Source: Cyanobium sp. M30B3
GTDB taxonomy: Bacteria; Cyanobacteriota; Cyanobacteriia; PCC-6307; Cyanobiaceae
Assembly (NCBI GenBank): GCA_018399015.1
Contig: CP073761.1
Span: 1,116,001 to 1,180,000, forward strand
Direction of reading: 5' to 3'
DNA: 64,000 bases
This document shows, one piece after another, positions 23,926 through 31,959 of this stretch. The notes below the pieces were generated by a model, which did not search any database, was not told where the DNA came from, and was given only the letters and a program-made list of their open reading frames with translations. Position 1 is the first letter of the stretch; every line of letters begins with the position of its first letter. Position numbers and translations under genes: made by a program.

Positions 23926-24576
23926 ATGCCACTCCCCCTCTCATCCACCCCCAGCCTGGCGGCCGTTGGCGCCAGTTTCACCGCCATCACCCTGGCGGAG
24001 CTGGGCGACAAGACCTTCTTCATGGCCCTGATCCTGGCCACGCGCCATCGGGGTCGCCTTGTGTTCATCGGCGCCTTCGCCGCCCTGGCGGTGGTGACCC
24101 TGATCTCCCTGGGGCTGGGCTATGGGCTGCGGGAGCTCCTGCCCGCCACCTTGCTGCCCTGGCTGGCGGCGGCCCTGTTCAGCCTCTTCGGTCTCAAATT
24201 GCTGGTGGATGCCCAGCGGCTGGAGGCCGGCAACGACGACGAGGAACGGGAGGCCCAGCAGGCCATCGAGCAGGCTGAGAGCCGGCGGCCGATCAGCAGG
24301 CCATGGGCCGTGATCTGGGAGGCCTTCGCCCTGGTGTTCATCGCCGAACTGGGCGACCGCACCCAGCTGGCCACGATGTTTCTGGCCACCGCGCCGGCCT
24401 TCACCTTTGCAGGCCTGCTGGCGGGCAGCCTGGCCGGCCATGCCGCGGTGACCGGCGTGGCGGTGGGTTCCGGCAAGTGGATCGGCGCAAGGATCCATGA
24501 GCGCTGGCTCTACCGGCTCAGCGGTGGCCTGTTCGTGGTCTTTGGGCTCGTTGCCCTCAGGCAGGCCCTGGGCTGA
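23926..24576 (+). CDS. GDT1/UPF0016 cation transporter (manganese exporter Mnx type)
   Basis: The 216-aa product has two homologous halves of three helices, each with the family motif: ELGDKT (near residue 26) and ELGDRT (near 143), joined by an acidic cytosolic loop (NDDEEREAQQ). In Synechocystis this family exports Mn2+ (Mnx) to guard against overload; eukaryotic GDT1 proteins move Ca2+/Mn2+. No other metal gene adjoins it; two fluoride-channel genes follow 16 bp later and may share its transcript. I looked for a yybP-ykoY Mn riboswitch upstream and did not see one. Confidence 0.9.
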   Translation: MPLPLSSTPSLAAVGASFTAITLAELGDKTFFMALILATRHRGRLVFIGAFAALAVVTLISLGLGYGLRELLPATLLPWLAAALFSLFGLKLLVDAQRLEAGNDDEEREAQQAIEQAESRRPISRPWAVIWEAFALVFIAELGDRTQLATMFLATAPAFTFAGLLAGSLAGHAAVTGVAVGSGKWIGARIHERWLYRLSGGLFVVFGLVALRQALG

Positions 24577-24592
24577 GGGAGCGTTGGCGGCC

Positions 24593-24973
24593 ATGGCTGA
24601 ACCCTCCGCTGCCCTGCTGGTGGCCATCGGTGCCGTGCCCGGCGCCTGGCTGCGCTTTCGGCTGGTGAATCACCTGGAGCCGATGCTGCCGCGCAGGCAC
24701 TGGGGCACGTTCGGGGTGAACGTGATCGCCGCCTTTGCCCTCGGCCTGGTGGTGGGGCTGGAGCAGAGCTGCGGCGTGGCGGCCCAACGGCTGCTGCTGC
24801 TGCTCGGCACGGGCTTTTTCGGCAGCTTCAGCACCTTTTCCAGCTTCATCGGCGAGGTGCACAACGAGCTGCGCCAGGGGCGCTGGGGCGAGGCGGCCCT
24901 GCTCATCCTGGGCTCGGTGCTGGCCGGCCTGCTGGCCCTCAAGATTGGACTGCTGGTGGGGATGGAGCCATGA
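24593..24973 (+). CDS. crcB: fluoride channel CrcB/Fluc (first copy)
   Basis: Fluc channels let fluoride leave the cell. The 126-aa product has four helices and the motifs GTFGVNVIAAFALG (pore Asn) and GTGFFGSFSTFSSF (Na+ site and Phe box). Arg in the first helix (GAWLRFRLVNH) is also conserved. ATG 24593 is used; the longer frame from 24497 is a shadow of the GDT1 gene. Its stop overlaps the start of the second copy (ATGA). Confidence 0.92.
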   Translation: MAEPSAALLVAIGAVPGAWLRFRLVNHLEPMLPRRHWGTFGVNVIAAFALGLVVGLEQSCGVAAQRLLLLLGTGFFGSFSTFSSFIGEVHNELRQGRWGEAALLILGSVLAGLLALKIGLLVGMEP

Positions 24974-25368
24974 ACCACCATCTGCGCCGTGAGTTGCGCG
25001 ACCTGGCCCTGGTGGCCGGCGGCGCCATCCCGGGGGCCCTGCTGCGCTGGCAGCTGGAGCTGGTGGCCGCCTCCGCCACCAGCCCTGGTCTGCGGGCCAT
25101 CAGCGGCGCCGACCTGCTGGCCAACCTGATCGGCTGCCTGCTGATCGGCATGCTGCTGGCCCAACCGCCGCGCCGCACCCGCCTCTACCTCTGGGGCGGC
25201 ATCGGTTTCTGCGGCTCGCTCACCACCTTCTCCAGCTGGATGCTCGAGCTGGTGAGGGGACTCGAAGCGGGCAAGCCCGATGAGGTGGTGGCCCTCCTGG
25301 CCATGAGCCTGCTGGGGGGACTGGCCCTGGTGCAACTGGGGTTTGGCGTCATCAAGAAGCGCTCTTAG
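24970..25368 (+). CDS. crcB: fluoride channel CrcB/Fluc (second copy)
   Basis: The 132-aa partner has the same plan with GADLLANLIGCLLIG (pore Asn) and GGIGFCGSLTTFSSW. Bacteria with two adjacent crcB genes can form antiparallel heterodimers from opposite-facing subunits, which ATGA coupling here would favour. Both copies retain the key motifs. No fluoride riboswitch was seen upstream of the pair. Confidence 0.92.
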   Translation: MNHHLRRELRDLALVAGGAIPGALLRWQLELVAASATSPGLRAISGADLLANLIGCLLIGMLLAQPPRRTRLYLWGGIGFCGSLTTFSSWMLELVRGLEAGKPDEVVALLAMSLLGGLALVQLGFGVIKKRS

Positions 25369-25656
25369 CGCAATGGGTCCGCCGGCGGGGTCGACAGTGC
25401 TGGTCCTGCTAAGTTCGCGCCATGGCCATCAGTCCCCCCTAATCCAGTCATCCAGCAGCCCTGATCCAGCAGCTGTTCAGGCATTCCCCGCAGGGGCCTG
25501 GCTGATCAGGGCCATCGCTCTCCGACCGGAAGTCATTCCCCTGTTCGGGGGGCCGGGAGTGAACCCATGGCATCGGGCGGACCCATCATCCGACTGCAAA
25601 CAGCCAGGACATGCCGTGGGAGGGCTGAGTTCTGCACTTGCCATTGATTCTTTGCT

Positions 25657-27222
25657 TTGTTTCGCGTGTTGAAAGGTTGGTCCTTGATCCCCAACCGCCA
25701 GGCGTTTCCCACTGACATCCTGGCCGGCCTTGTTGTAGCCCTCGGTATCATCCCCGAGGCCATTGCCTTCTCGATTGTGGCCGGCGTGGATCCCCAGGTG
25801 GGATTGTTCGGCTCGATCTGCATTCTGATCGTGGTGGCCCTGCTGGGCGGCCGCCCTGGCATGGTGTCGGCCTGCACAGCCGGTGTGGCCCTGCTGATGG
25901 GCGGCCTGGTGCAATCCCACGGCCTCAGCTATCTCCTGGCCGCCTCCATCCTGGCGGGCGTGTTTCAGATTCTCTGGGGCTATCTGCGGCTGGCCCAGCA
26001 AATGCGCTTCGTGCCCCGGGCCGTGACCGTGGGCTTTGTGAACGCCATCGGTGTCCTTATTTTCATGGCCCAACTGCCCCAGCTGGGCATCGGCCGCGAC
26101 GGTGGCGAAACCATCCCCAGCCTGGCCGCCACAGGGCAAAGCATCAGCTGGCCATGGGTGTGGGCTCTGGTGGCCCTGGGGCTGCTGATCATCTATCTGC
26201 TGCCAAGGCTCACCAAGCTGGTGCCCTCCACCCTGGTGGCCATCCTGGTGATCAGCGGCCTGGCGGAATGGCTGCAGTTGCCGATTCCCCGGGTGGGTGA
26301 TCTGGGCCAGCTGCCCAGCAGCCTGCCCGTGTTCCAGATCCCGGCGGTGTTCGGCTCCTGGGCCACCTGGGGCATCATCCTGCCCACGGCCCTGGCGATC
26401 TCGTTTGTGGGGCTGTTGCAGTCGTTCCTCACCGCCAATGTGGTGGAAGACATGCTCGATCAGGAGGCCGACTACGAAGCCGAGGCCCGCGCCCAGGGCT
26501 TCGCCAACATCACCGCGGGCCTGTTTGGCGGCATGGCCGGCGCCGGCATGATCGGCCAATCGGTGATCAACCTGAACTCCGGCGGCCGCCATCGCCTCTC
26601 CACCCTCACCGCCGGCGTGGGGCTGCTGATACTGGTGATCTCCCTGAGCAGCTGGCTGGCCCGCATCCCGATGGCGGCGCTGGTGGCGGTGATGATCATG
26701 GTGTCGATCAGCACGGTGAACTGGGATTCCTTCCTGAAGGCCAGGCTGGTGCCCAAGAGTGACACCGCGGTGATGCTGCTCACCCTGGCGCTGGCCCTGA
26801 TCACCCGCAACCTGGCCATCGCCGTGCTGGTGGGTGTGGCCCTGGCCGGCATTCTGTTCAGCCGCAAGGTGGCCAAGGTGATCTCCGTCAGCGCCACCCA
26901 GCTCGCCGACGATCACCTCTACTACGCGGTGCAGGGACAGCTGTTCTTTGTGAGCACGGTGTATTTTCTGGCGGGCTTCAAACGCCACGCCCACCCGGCC
27001 CGCGTCACGATCGACATGGCCCAGGCCCACGTGTGGGACCAGACCGGCATGCGCGCCCTCGATCAGGTGATCCGCAAGCTGCAGCAGGGGGGCTCCACGG
27101 TGGAGCTGATCAACCTCAACCAAGAAAGCCTGGATCTGTTCGATCGCATCAGTGAAACGCCCGATTTTGTGATCGGAGCCCGCTGCGATCTACCACCAGC
27201 AACACCGGCTGCATCCTCCTGA
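25657..27222 (+). CDS. SulP-family anion transporter with C-terminal STAS domain
   Basis: The 521-aa product has a 10-14-helix SulP core (DILAGLVVALGIIPEAIAFSIVAGV, GGRPGMVSACTAGVALLMGG, FVPRAVTVGFVNAIG, GGMAGAGMIGQSVINLNSGGR) and a C-terminal STAS domain from about 420. SulP carriers import sulfate, bicarbonate (BicA) or other anions. Several segments differ from BicA, so I do not assign the substrate. No ATG precedes the first helix; start is TTG 25657, GTG 25666 or TTG 25669. The 288 bp upstream holds no gene; it has an AT-rich TTGATTCTTTGCTTTG patch just before the start. A separate STAS gene follows 17 bp later. Confidence 0.9.
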   Translation: MFRVLKGWSLIPNRQAFPTDILAGLVVALGIIPEAIAFSIVAGVDPQVGLFGSICILIVVALLGGRPGMVSACTAGVALLMGGLVQSHGLSYLLAASILAGVFQILWGYLRLAQQMRFVPRAVTVGFVNAIGVLIFMAQLPQLGIGRDGGETIPSLAATGQSISWPWVWALVALGLLIIYLLPRLTKLVPSTLVAILVISGLAEWLQLPIPRVGDLGQLPSSLPVFQIPAVFGSWATWGIILPTALAISFVGLLQSFLTANVVEDMLDQEADYEAEARAQGFANITAGLFGGMAGAGMIGQSVINLNSGGRHRLSTLTAGVGLLILVISLSSWLARIPMAALVAVMIMVSISTVNWDSFLKARLVPKSDTAVMLLTLALALITRNLAIAVLVGVALAGILFSRKVAKVISVSATQLADDHLYYAVQGQLFFVSTVYFLAGFKRHAHPARVTIDMAQAHVWDQTGMRALDQVIRKLQQGGSTVELINLNQESLDLFDRISETPDFVIGARCDLPPATPAASS

Positions 27223-27239
27223 GCATCACGATCGACAGG

Positions 27240-27614
27240 ATGAGCCGCATGCAAACCAAGGCGGTGCAAACGATCAGCACCGCCAACGCAGTGGATGACC
27301 CAGCGGCTGACCTCAGCGACCACGAGCGCCAACTGCTCAACCAGGCCAAGGGACGGGTGCTGTTGTTCCAGCTCAACGGTGCCATGATTTTTGGGGTCGC
27401 CAAAGCGATCAACCGGGAGCACAACGCGATTGGGGATTGCGATGCGGTGATCTTCGATGTGTCGGAGGTGTTTCACCTCGGGCTCAGTACCGCGCTGGCG
27501 ATCGAAAACGCTGTGGAAGACGCGATTGAAGCCGGCCGCAACATCGATGTGGTGGGCGCCCAGGGCACCACCCGCCACCAGGCCCTGATTCACGCCGTGA
27601 ACGCCCTCGGCTGA
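27240..27614 (+). CDS. stand-alone STAS-domain protein
   Basis: The 124-aa product is a STAS fold: strand VLLFQLNGAMIFG, strand AVIFDVSEVFHLGLSTALAI, helix IENAVEDAIEAG and strand NIDVVGAQG. The serine that anti-sigma-antagonist STAS proteins phosphorylate corresponds to the LGLSTA segment. It follows the SulP gene by 17 bp, whose own STAS domain is also complete, so the transporter has a second, free STAS domain likely acting in trans. A minus-strand terminator lies just downstream. Confidence 0.8.
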   Translation: MSRMQTKAVQTISTANAVDDPAADLSDHERQLLNQAKGRVLLFQLNGAMIFGVAKAINREHNAIGDCDAVIFDVSEVFHLGLSTALAIENAVEDAIEAGRNIDVVGAQGTTRHQALIHAVNALG

Positions 27615-27630
27615 GTCCTGTTCCGCGGCC

Positions 27631-27672
27631 AAAAAAAAGCGGCTGGCGGGGCCACACAGCCCCAGCCAGCCG
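27631..27672 (-). terminator. rho-independent terminator of pstS (27.7 kb)
   Basis: Arms 27640-27652 and 27659-27672 pair (CGGCTGGCGGGGC with one bulged base, loop CACACA) and the minus strand then runs into eight T (27631-27638). Confidence 0.88.
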
Positions 27673-27705
27673 GATTGGTGAGTCACCCTGCCGGTGCTCG
27701 GCCGC

Positions 27706-28716
27706 TCACTCCTTGATCTTCTCGATCTCGGCCAGGGCACGCTGGAGCACATCGCCCTTGATGGGCACGTAGCCCAGCTCGGCGGCGGTGGCCTGGGGGC
27801 CGTCCTGCAGGGACCAGGTGAGGAAGGTGCGCACGGCCTCGGCCTTCTCGGCCCCTTGGCCGCTCTGGTAGGCCAGGATCCAGGTGAAGGCCACGATCGG
27901 GAAGCTGTCGGCACCGGCCGGGTTGCAGTCCTCACCGCCGAGGCGCTCGTCCAGCACCACGCCGTTAAGGGCAGCGGCACCGCTGGCGGCGTCGGCCACC
28001 ACGAAGTTGCCTTCCTTGTTCTGGATGGCGGCCGACTTGAGCTCACCACGCACGAAGGCCTGGTTCACATAGCCGATCGAGCCCGGGGTGTTGCTGAGCA
28101 CGCCGGCCACGCCCTCGTTGCCCTTGCCGCCCACGCCCACGGGCCAGTTGACGGCCTTGCCCACACCCACCTTCTCCTTCCACTCCTCGGAGAAGCAGGC
28201 CAGGGAGTTGGTGAAGGCGTAGGTGGTGCCGCTGCCATCAGAGCGGTGGGCCACCGTGATCGGGCCATCGGGGCAGCCCAGGTCTTTCCAGTTGGTGATC
28301 TTGCCGAGGAAGATGTCGGCCACTTGGGCCTGGGTGAGCTTGAGATCGGGGCAATTGGCATTGTTGTAGGCCACCGGCACCGTGCCCCCCAGCATCGGGA
28401 TCTGCACGGCTCCACGCTCACCCGCGGCGCCTTTGCTGAAGTCCTCGTCGGCCAGCTGTTCATCGGTGGCGCCGAAGTCCACCGAACCGGCCAGGAACTG
28501 GCGCACGCCGGCGCCCGAGCCCACCGACTGGTAGTTCACCTGGTTGCCGGTCTCGGCGGCATAGTCCTTGGCCCAGCGCTGGTAGGCGGCCGCCGGGAAG
28601 GAGGCGCCGGCGCCGCTGATGGTGGGCAGTTGCTTGGTGCCGCCGCCGCCGCAGGCGGAGGCCAGCAAGCCCACCGCAACGACAGCGCCGGTGGCGAGAA
28701 GTCTCGTTCTTTGCAT
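27706..28716 (-). CDS. pstS: phosphate-binding lipoprotein PstS
   Basis: The 336-aa product has a lipoprotein signal (VGLLASACGGGG) and the PstS phosphate motifs ISGAGASFPAAAYQ, YQSVGSGAGVRQF and HRSDGSGTTYAFTN. It is a periplasmic phosphate receptor. It differs from its upstream neighbour in carrying a lipid anchor. A paired CTTAACC-type site lies about 50-68 bp upstream, between its ATG and the terminator of the neighbour, so it has its own promoter. A strong terminator follows. Confidence 0.95.
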   Translation of the reverse strand: MQRTRLLATGAVVAVGLLASACGGGGTKQLPTISGAGASFPAAAYQRWAKDYAAETGNQVNYQSVGSGAGVRQFLAGSVDFGATDEQLADEDFSKGAAGERGAVQIPMLGGTVPVAYNNANCPDLKLTQAQVADIFLGKITNWKDLGCPDGPITVAHRSDGSGTTYAFTNSLACFSEEWKEKVGVGKAVNWPVGVGGKGNEGVAGVLSNTPGSIGYVNQAFVRGELKSAAIQNKEGNFVVADAASGAAALNGVVLDERLGGEDCNPAGADSFPIVAFTWILAYQSGQGAEKAEAVRTFLTWSLQDGPQATAAELGYVPIKGDVLQRALAEIEKIKE

Positions 28717-28765
28717 GAACCCTGTGTTGGCTGCGGTCCACAGCTAAAGGACCAAGATAGGGATA

Positions 28766-28784
28766 GCCCTAAGGCCGGGTTAAG
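28766..28784 (-). promoter_or_regulatory. Pho-box-like site upstream of pstS (27.7 kb)
   Basis: On the minus strand: CTTAACCC, 3 bp, CTTAGGGC, an 11-bp period. The first half is a near-perfect half-site. Distance to the pstS ATG is 50-68 bp. Confidence 0.55.
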
Positions 28785-28787
28785 AAC

Positions 28788-28811
28788 AAAAAAAGGGGGC
28801 CGATGGCCCCC
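28788..28811 (-). terminator. rho-independent terminator of the second pstS
   Basis: GGGGGCC (28795-28801) and GGCCCCC (28805-28811) form a 7-bp stem with a 3-nt loop, followed on the minus strand by seven T. It ends the transcript of the gene at 28865 and insulates the next Pho-box-like site. Confidence 0.88.
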
Positions 28812-28864
28812 TTGCTGCTGGCAGTGGTTTTGTGCGGCGGCCCCCCTGGGGGGACCCGCCGCCA

Positions 28865-29848
28865 TCAGTTGCCGATCTTGGCCACGGCGGCCCGGGACTG
28901 GTTGAGGATCTGGCCGCGCAGGGGCACGTAGCCCAGGCCGGAGGCCTGGTTCTGGGCCGCGGGGCTGAGCAGGTGGTTCATGGCCGTGCGGATGGCCGGG
29001 GCCTTGGCTCCGTTGCCGCGCTGGTAGGCCAGGATCCAGGTGAGGGTGGAGATGGGGTAGCTGTTCGCACCAGCGGGATTGGGATCCTCACCGGCCAGGT
29101 TGCCGTCGAGCTTGATGTTGTTGAGGGCGGCGGCACCGCTGGCCTCGGTGGGCATCACGAACTTGCCGGCCTTGTTCTGCAGGGCGGCAGCGCGGATCTT
29201 GCCCTTCACGAAGGCCTGGTTGAGGTAGCCGATGGCACCGGGGGTGTTCTGGATCACGCCGGCCACGCCCTCGTTGCCCTTGCCGCCCACGCCCACGGGC
29301 CACTTCACCGCCTTGCCTTCACCCACCCGGCTCTTCCACTCGGGTGAGAAGGCGCTCAGGGAGTTGGTGAAGGCGAAGGTGGTGCCGGAGCCGTCGGAGC
29401 GGTGGGCCACCGTGATCCGGCCCTTGCCGCACTTGAGCTGCTCCCAGGTGGTGATCTTGCCGAGGAAGATATCCACGGCCTGCTTCTGGGTGAGCTGCAG
29501 GCGGGGGCAGTCGGCCTTGTTGTAGGCGATGGCGATGGTGCCGCCCACGGCGGGGAACTGGATCACGCCGCGGCTCACCTTGGCGGCTTCAGCGCGCTTG
29601 ATCGGTTCGTCGCTGGCGCCGAAGTCAACGCTACCGGCCACGAACTGGCGCACGCCGGCGCCGGAGCCCACCGACTGATAGTTGACGCGCACCTTGCTGG
29701 CGATGCCGGCAAAGGCTCGTTGGTAGAAGGGGGCCGGGAAGGAGGCGCCGGCGCCGCTGATGGTGGCCTGGGCCAGCACGGGGGCGATCAGGCCGGCACC
29801 GGCCAGGGAAATGCCAGAGATGATCAGGGCCTTCTTGGGGAAGGTCAT
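28865..29848 (-). CDS. pstS: phosphate-binding protein PstS, non-lipidated
   Basis: The 327-aa product has a classic cleavable signal (ISGISLAGAGLIAPVLAQA) with no lipobox, then ATISGAGASFPAPFYQ, YQSVGSGAGVRQFVAGS and HRSDGSGTTFAFTN. It is a close paralogue of the lipidated PstS next to it, including long identical stretches such as WPVGVGGKGNEGVAGV, so the pair arose by tandem duplication and kept one soluble and one anchored form. A weaker Pho-box-like pair lies about 52-70 bp upstream. It has its own terminator. Confidence 0.94.
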   Translation of the reverse strand: MTFPKKALIISGISLAGAGLIAPVLAQATISGAGASFPAPFYQRAFAGIASKVRVNYQSVGSGAGVRQFVAGSVDFGASDEPIKRAEAAKVSRGVIQFPAVGGTIAIAYNKADCPRLQLTQKQAVDIFLGKITTWEQLKCGKGRITVAHRSDGSGTTFAFTNSLSAFSPEWKSRVGEGKAVKWPVGVGGKGNEGVAGVIQNTPGAIGYLNQAFVKGKIRAAALQNKAGKFVMPTEASGAAALNNIKLDGNLAGEDPNPAGANSYPISTLTWILAYQRGNGAKAPAIRTAMNHLLSPAAQNQASGLGYVPLRGQILNQSRAAVAKIGN

Positions 29849-29899
29849 GGATGGTCCATTGGGGATCTTTATGGATTTAGCAAGCGATAACTGGGGCAG

Positions 29900-29918
29900 T
29901 CGTTATGCCTGCATTAAG
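29900..29918 (-). promoter_or_regulatory. Pho-box-like site upstream of pstS (28.9 kb)
   Basis: On the minus strand: CTTAATGC, 3 bp, CATAACGA. The half-sites are degenerate but keep the 11-bp period and the distance (52-70 bp) seen at the other sites. Confidence 0.35.
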
Positions 29919-29956
29919 AGCTGGTCAAGATTGACTTTGAATGTTCAATTGCGCAC

Positions 29957-29982
29957 AAAAAAGCCCCCTGTATGCAGGGGGC
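29957..29982 (-). terminator. rho-independent terminator of the second SLH porin
   Basis: GCCCCCTG (29963-29970) pairs with CAGGGGGC (29975-29982) around a TATG loop; the minus strand continues into six T. It lies 38 bp past the porin stop. Confidence 0.9.
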
Positions 29983-30019
29983 TGATGGTTGTGTGAGTGA
30001 GTGAATTCCCGGGTCTGGA

Positions 30020-31555
30020 TCAGAACTTGAAAGTGGTCTGGATCACGCCGCCCCAGGTGCCGAAACCGCTGTTGTTGCGGTAGTCGCTGGCGTAGAAGAA
30101 CGCCGGGGTGATCGAGATGTTGTCGGTGGCCTGGTACTTGTAGAACACTTCCAGCAGCCAGCTCTCGCTGTCGTTGCCGCTGTTGAAGGGCGGCATACCG
30201 AAGGCCACGCCGGCGTTGTTGCCTTCCATGAACACGTCGCTCCACTGCAGGCCCACCATCCACGACTGGGAGTCGCGGAAGCCGCCGTCGCCACCGTTGT
30301 AGCCGTAGCCGGCGCTGATCGAGGGCGCCCAGCCGGCGTCGATCGGCGACCAGTAGCCGGCGATGGACACGCTGTTGGTGTTCTGGCCGTCACCCAGTTT
30401 GCCGGGGCTGAAGTTGGGCACACGGATGGCGGAACCCTCGGAGCCGTAGCGGTAGGCCACGGCGGCACCCCAGCTGCTGCCGCGGATACCCAGCTGGGCC
30501 AGGGCGTTGATGCCGCTGTCGGAGTTGAAGGCACCAACAGTGGAATCGTCGTAGCCACTGCTGGCCACGTAGTTGGCGTCAAAGGTGATGTAGGGGTTGC
30601 CCTTCTCCACCTGCTGGCGCCAGCTCAGGCCCACACCGGCGCCGGTGGCCTTGTTGTAGGTGCCGGAGGCTCCAGCGAGCTGGAAGAAGTCGAGAATGCT
30701 CGACTTGTAGGCAGTGGGAACGAAAGAGATCATCTCCGTGTTACGCACCAGGGCGCCCACGGTGAGATTGAAGCCCTTCGAAACCGGGAAGCGGTAGAAG
30801 AGGCGATCGATGATCACGCTGTCATCGGTGCCTTCAGCCTTGTCCAGCTTGAAGATCTGGCTGCTGCTGCCAAAGGGCAGGGAGCTGAAGTTGCCGGCGC
30901 GCAGACGGGTGCGCAGCAGGTCCTTGCCGCTGAAGCTGGTGTCGAAGCTCAGGCGGGCGTCGTAGTTGAAGGTGGTGCGATTGGGGTCGGCCGGACGGCT
31001 GCCGTCGCTGTTGCGCAGGGGGCTGTTGAAGTCGGGGCTGCCGCCGAGGATGAAGCTCACCTCACCGCGCAGCTTGGTGGTGGTGGAGAACTGCTGGGCC
31101 TCCAGGGTCTCGACCTTGCCCTCGAGGGTGTCGACACGGCCCTTGAGCACGGCCAGTTCCTTCTCAAACTCGGCCATCAGGCGCTTGAGCTCGTCGGTCA
31201 CCTCGGTGACGCGATCGAGACAGGCGTTGAGCAGGGCGGCTGCCTCATAGCGGGTCATGGCCTGGCGGCCCTTGAAGGTGCCGTTGGGGTAGCCGGCCAC
31301 GCAGCCGTAGCGCTCCACCAGGTTGGAGAGAGCCTGGTAGGCCCAGTCGGTGGGGCGCACGTCGGAGAACTGGGACACGCTGGTGACCTGGTTCTGGGCT
31401 TCCCAGGCGCGGAAGCGGTCGATGTCCTGCTGCTCCATGTAGGAGCTGATGGCGGCAGAACTGGAGACGGCGCTGGCGTCCTGGGCCGTGGCGGCCAGGG
31501 GAGCCAGCAGGCCGGTGCCGGCCAGGGCCAGCAGCAGCTGTTGGAAGGGTTTCAT
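30020..31555 (-). CDS. SLH-domain outer-membrane porin (iron-uptake/OprB type)
   Basis: The 511-aa product has a clear signal peptide (QQLLLALAGTGLLAPLAATAQA-like, cleavage after ATA), an SLH domain (FSDVRPTDWAYQALSNLVER), a coiled coil and a beta-barrel ending IQTTFKF with C-terminal Phe. ATG 31555 starts the signal; upstream residues are noise. It is the well-formed counterpart of the porin at 7.7 kb. It sits next to the two pstS genes on the same strand but has its own terminator, and no Pho- or Fur-like site was found upstream. Anion or phosphate selectivity is possible from context only. Confidence 0.93.
   Translation of the reverse strand: MKPFQQLLLALAGTGLLAPLAATAQDASAVSSSAAISSYMEQQDIDRFRAWEAQNQVTSVSQFSDVRPTDWAYQALSNLVERYGCVAGYPNGTFKGRQAMTRYEAAALLNACLDRVTEVTDELKRLMAEFEKELAVLKGRVDTLEGKVETLEAQQFSTTTKLRGEVSFILGGSPDFNSPLRNSDGSRPADPNRTTFNYDARLSFDTSFSGKDLLRTRLRAGNFSSLPFGSSSQIFKLDKAEGTDDSVIIDRLFYRFPVSKGFNLTVGALVRNTEMISFVPTAYKSSILDFFQLAGASGTYNKATGAGVGLSWRQQVEKGNPYITFDANYVASSGYDDSTVGAFNSDSGINALAQLGIRGSSWGAAVAYRYGSEGSAIRVPNFSPGKLGDGQNTNSVSIAGYWSPIDAGWAPSISAGYGYNGGDGGFRDSQSWMVGLQWSDVFMEGNNAGVAFGMPPFNSGNDSESWLLEVFYKYQATDNISITPAFFYASDYRNNSGFGTWGGVIQTTFKF
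31071..31408. repeat. dispersed near-identical block, copy 2 of 2 (porin SLH region)
   Basis: This is the partner of 8736-9073, differing at about 8 of 338 positions by eye. Identity stops sharply within the SLH lead-in and at the start of the barrel. Confidence 0.85.
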
Positions 31556-31737
31556 CGGGTCCTCACACCGATAGGAAGAGCGCAAAGCGCCGGCCGGACC
31601 GTATCGGCCCGGTGACAACCGCTACCAGTGCCCAGAACACGACACGGATGTGATCCCGAATACGGCGCGACTCGGGTCGGATGGGTTACCCGTTCAACAG
31701 CTGGCTCATGCCACCAGCCCTGAATCAGGCGGGCAGC

Positions 31738-31938
31738 TCAGAAGAAGAGGCGGCTGAAACGCTGCTCGCGATTCTCCGGTTGCTCAGGCCGGAAGGGATA
31801 GAGCTCCTCATCCCTGAGGCCGGCCATCTCCTGGAGCTGGCAGCGCAGCCAGTGGCGAAAGATCAGCAGGGCGCCCAGATCGGCCAGGCGCGCATCGGTG
31901 AGCATCCAGATGGGGGTGGGAGTCACGGGATTGCGCAC
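31738..31938 (-). CDS. small hypothetical protein
   Basis: This 66-aa ORF (GTG 31938; ATG 31905 would give 55 aa) is not recognised. It is amphipathic (LADLGALLIFRHWLRCQLQEMAG) with a basic/aromatic tail ending RLFF and no membrane span. Its start lies in a hairpin (TTGCG...CTAAGG pairing with CCTTAG...CGCAA, 31931-31968) that also includes the end of the CHAD gene. It is 21 bp downstream of the CHAD gene, so likely co-transcribed. Confidence 0.5.
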   Translation of the reverse strand: MRNPVTPTPIWMLTDARLADLGALLIFRHWLRCQLQEMAGLRDEELYPFRPEQPENREQRFSRLFF

Positions 31939-31959
31939 CTAAGGCCTGGGTGGTGTTCC

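Noticed and set aside
24577-24592. fluoride riboswitch before crcB
   Set aside because: Only 16 bp separate the GDT1 and crcB genes and no crcB motif was seen upstream of the GDT1 gene either.
25477-27123. 548-codon open frame antisense to SulP
   Set aside because: It mirrors the SulP gene, is dominated by His, Gln and Gly, and has no motif.
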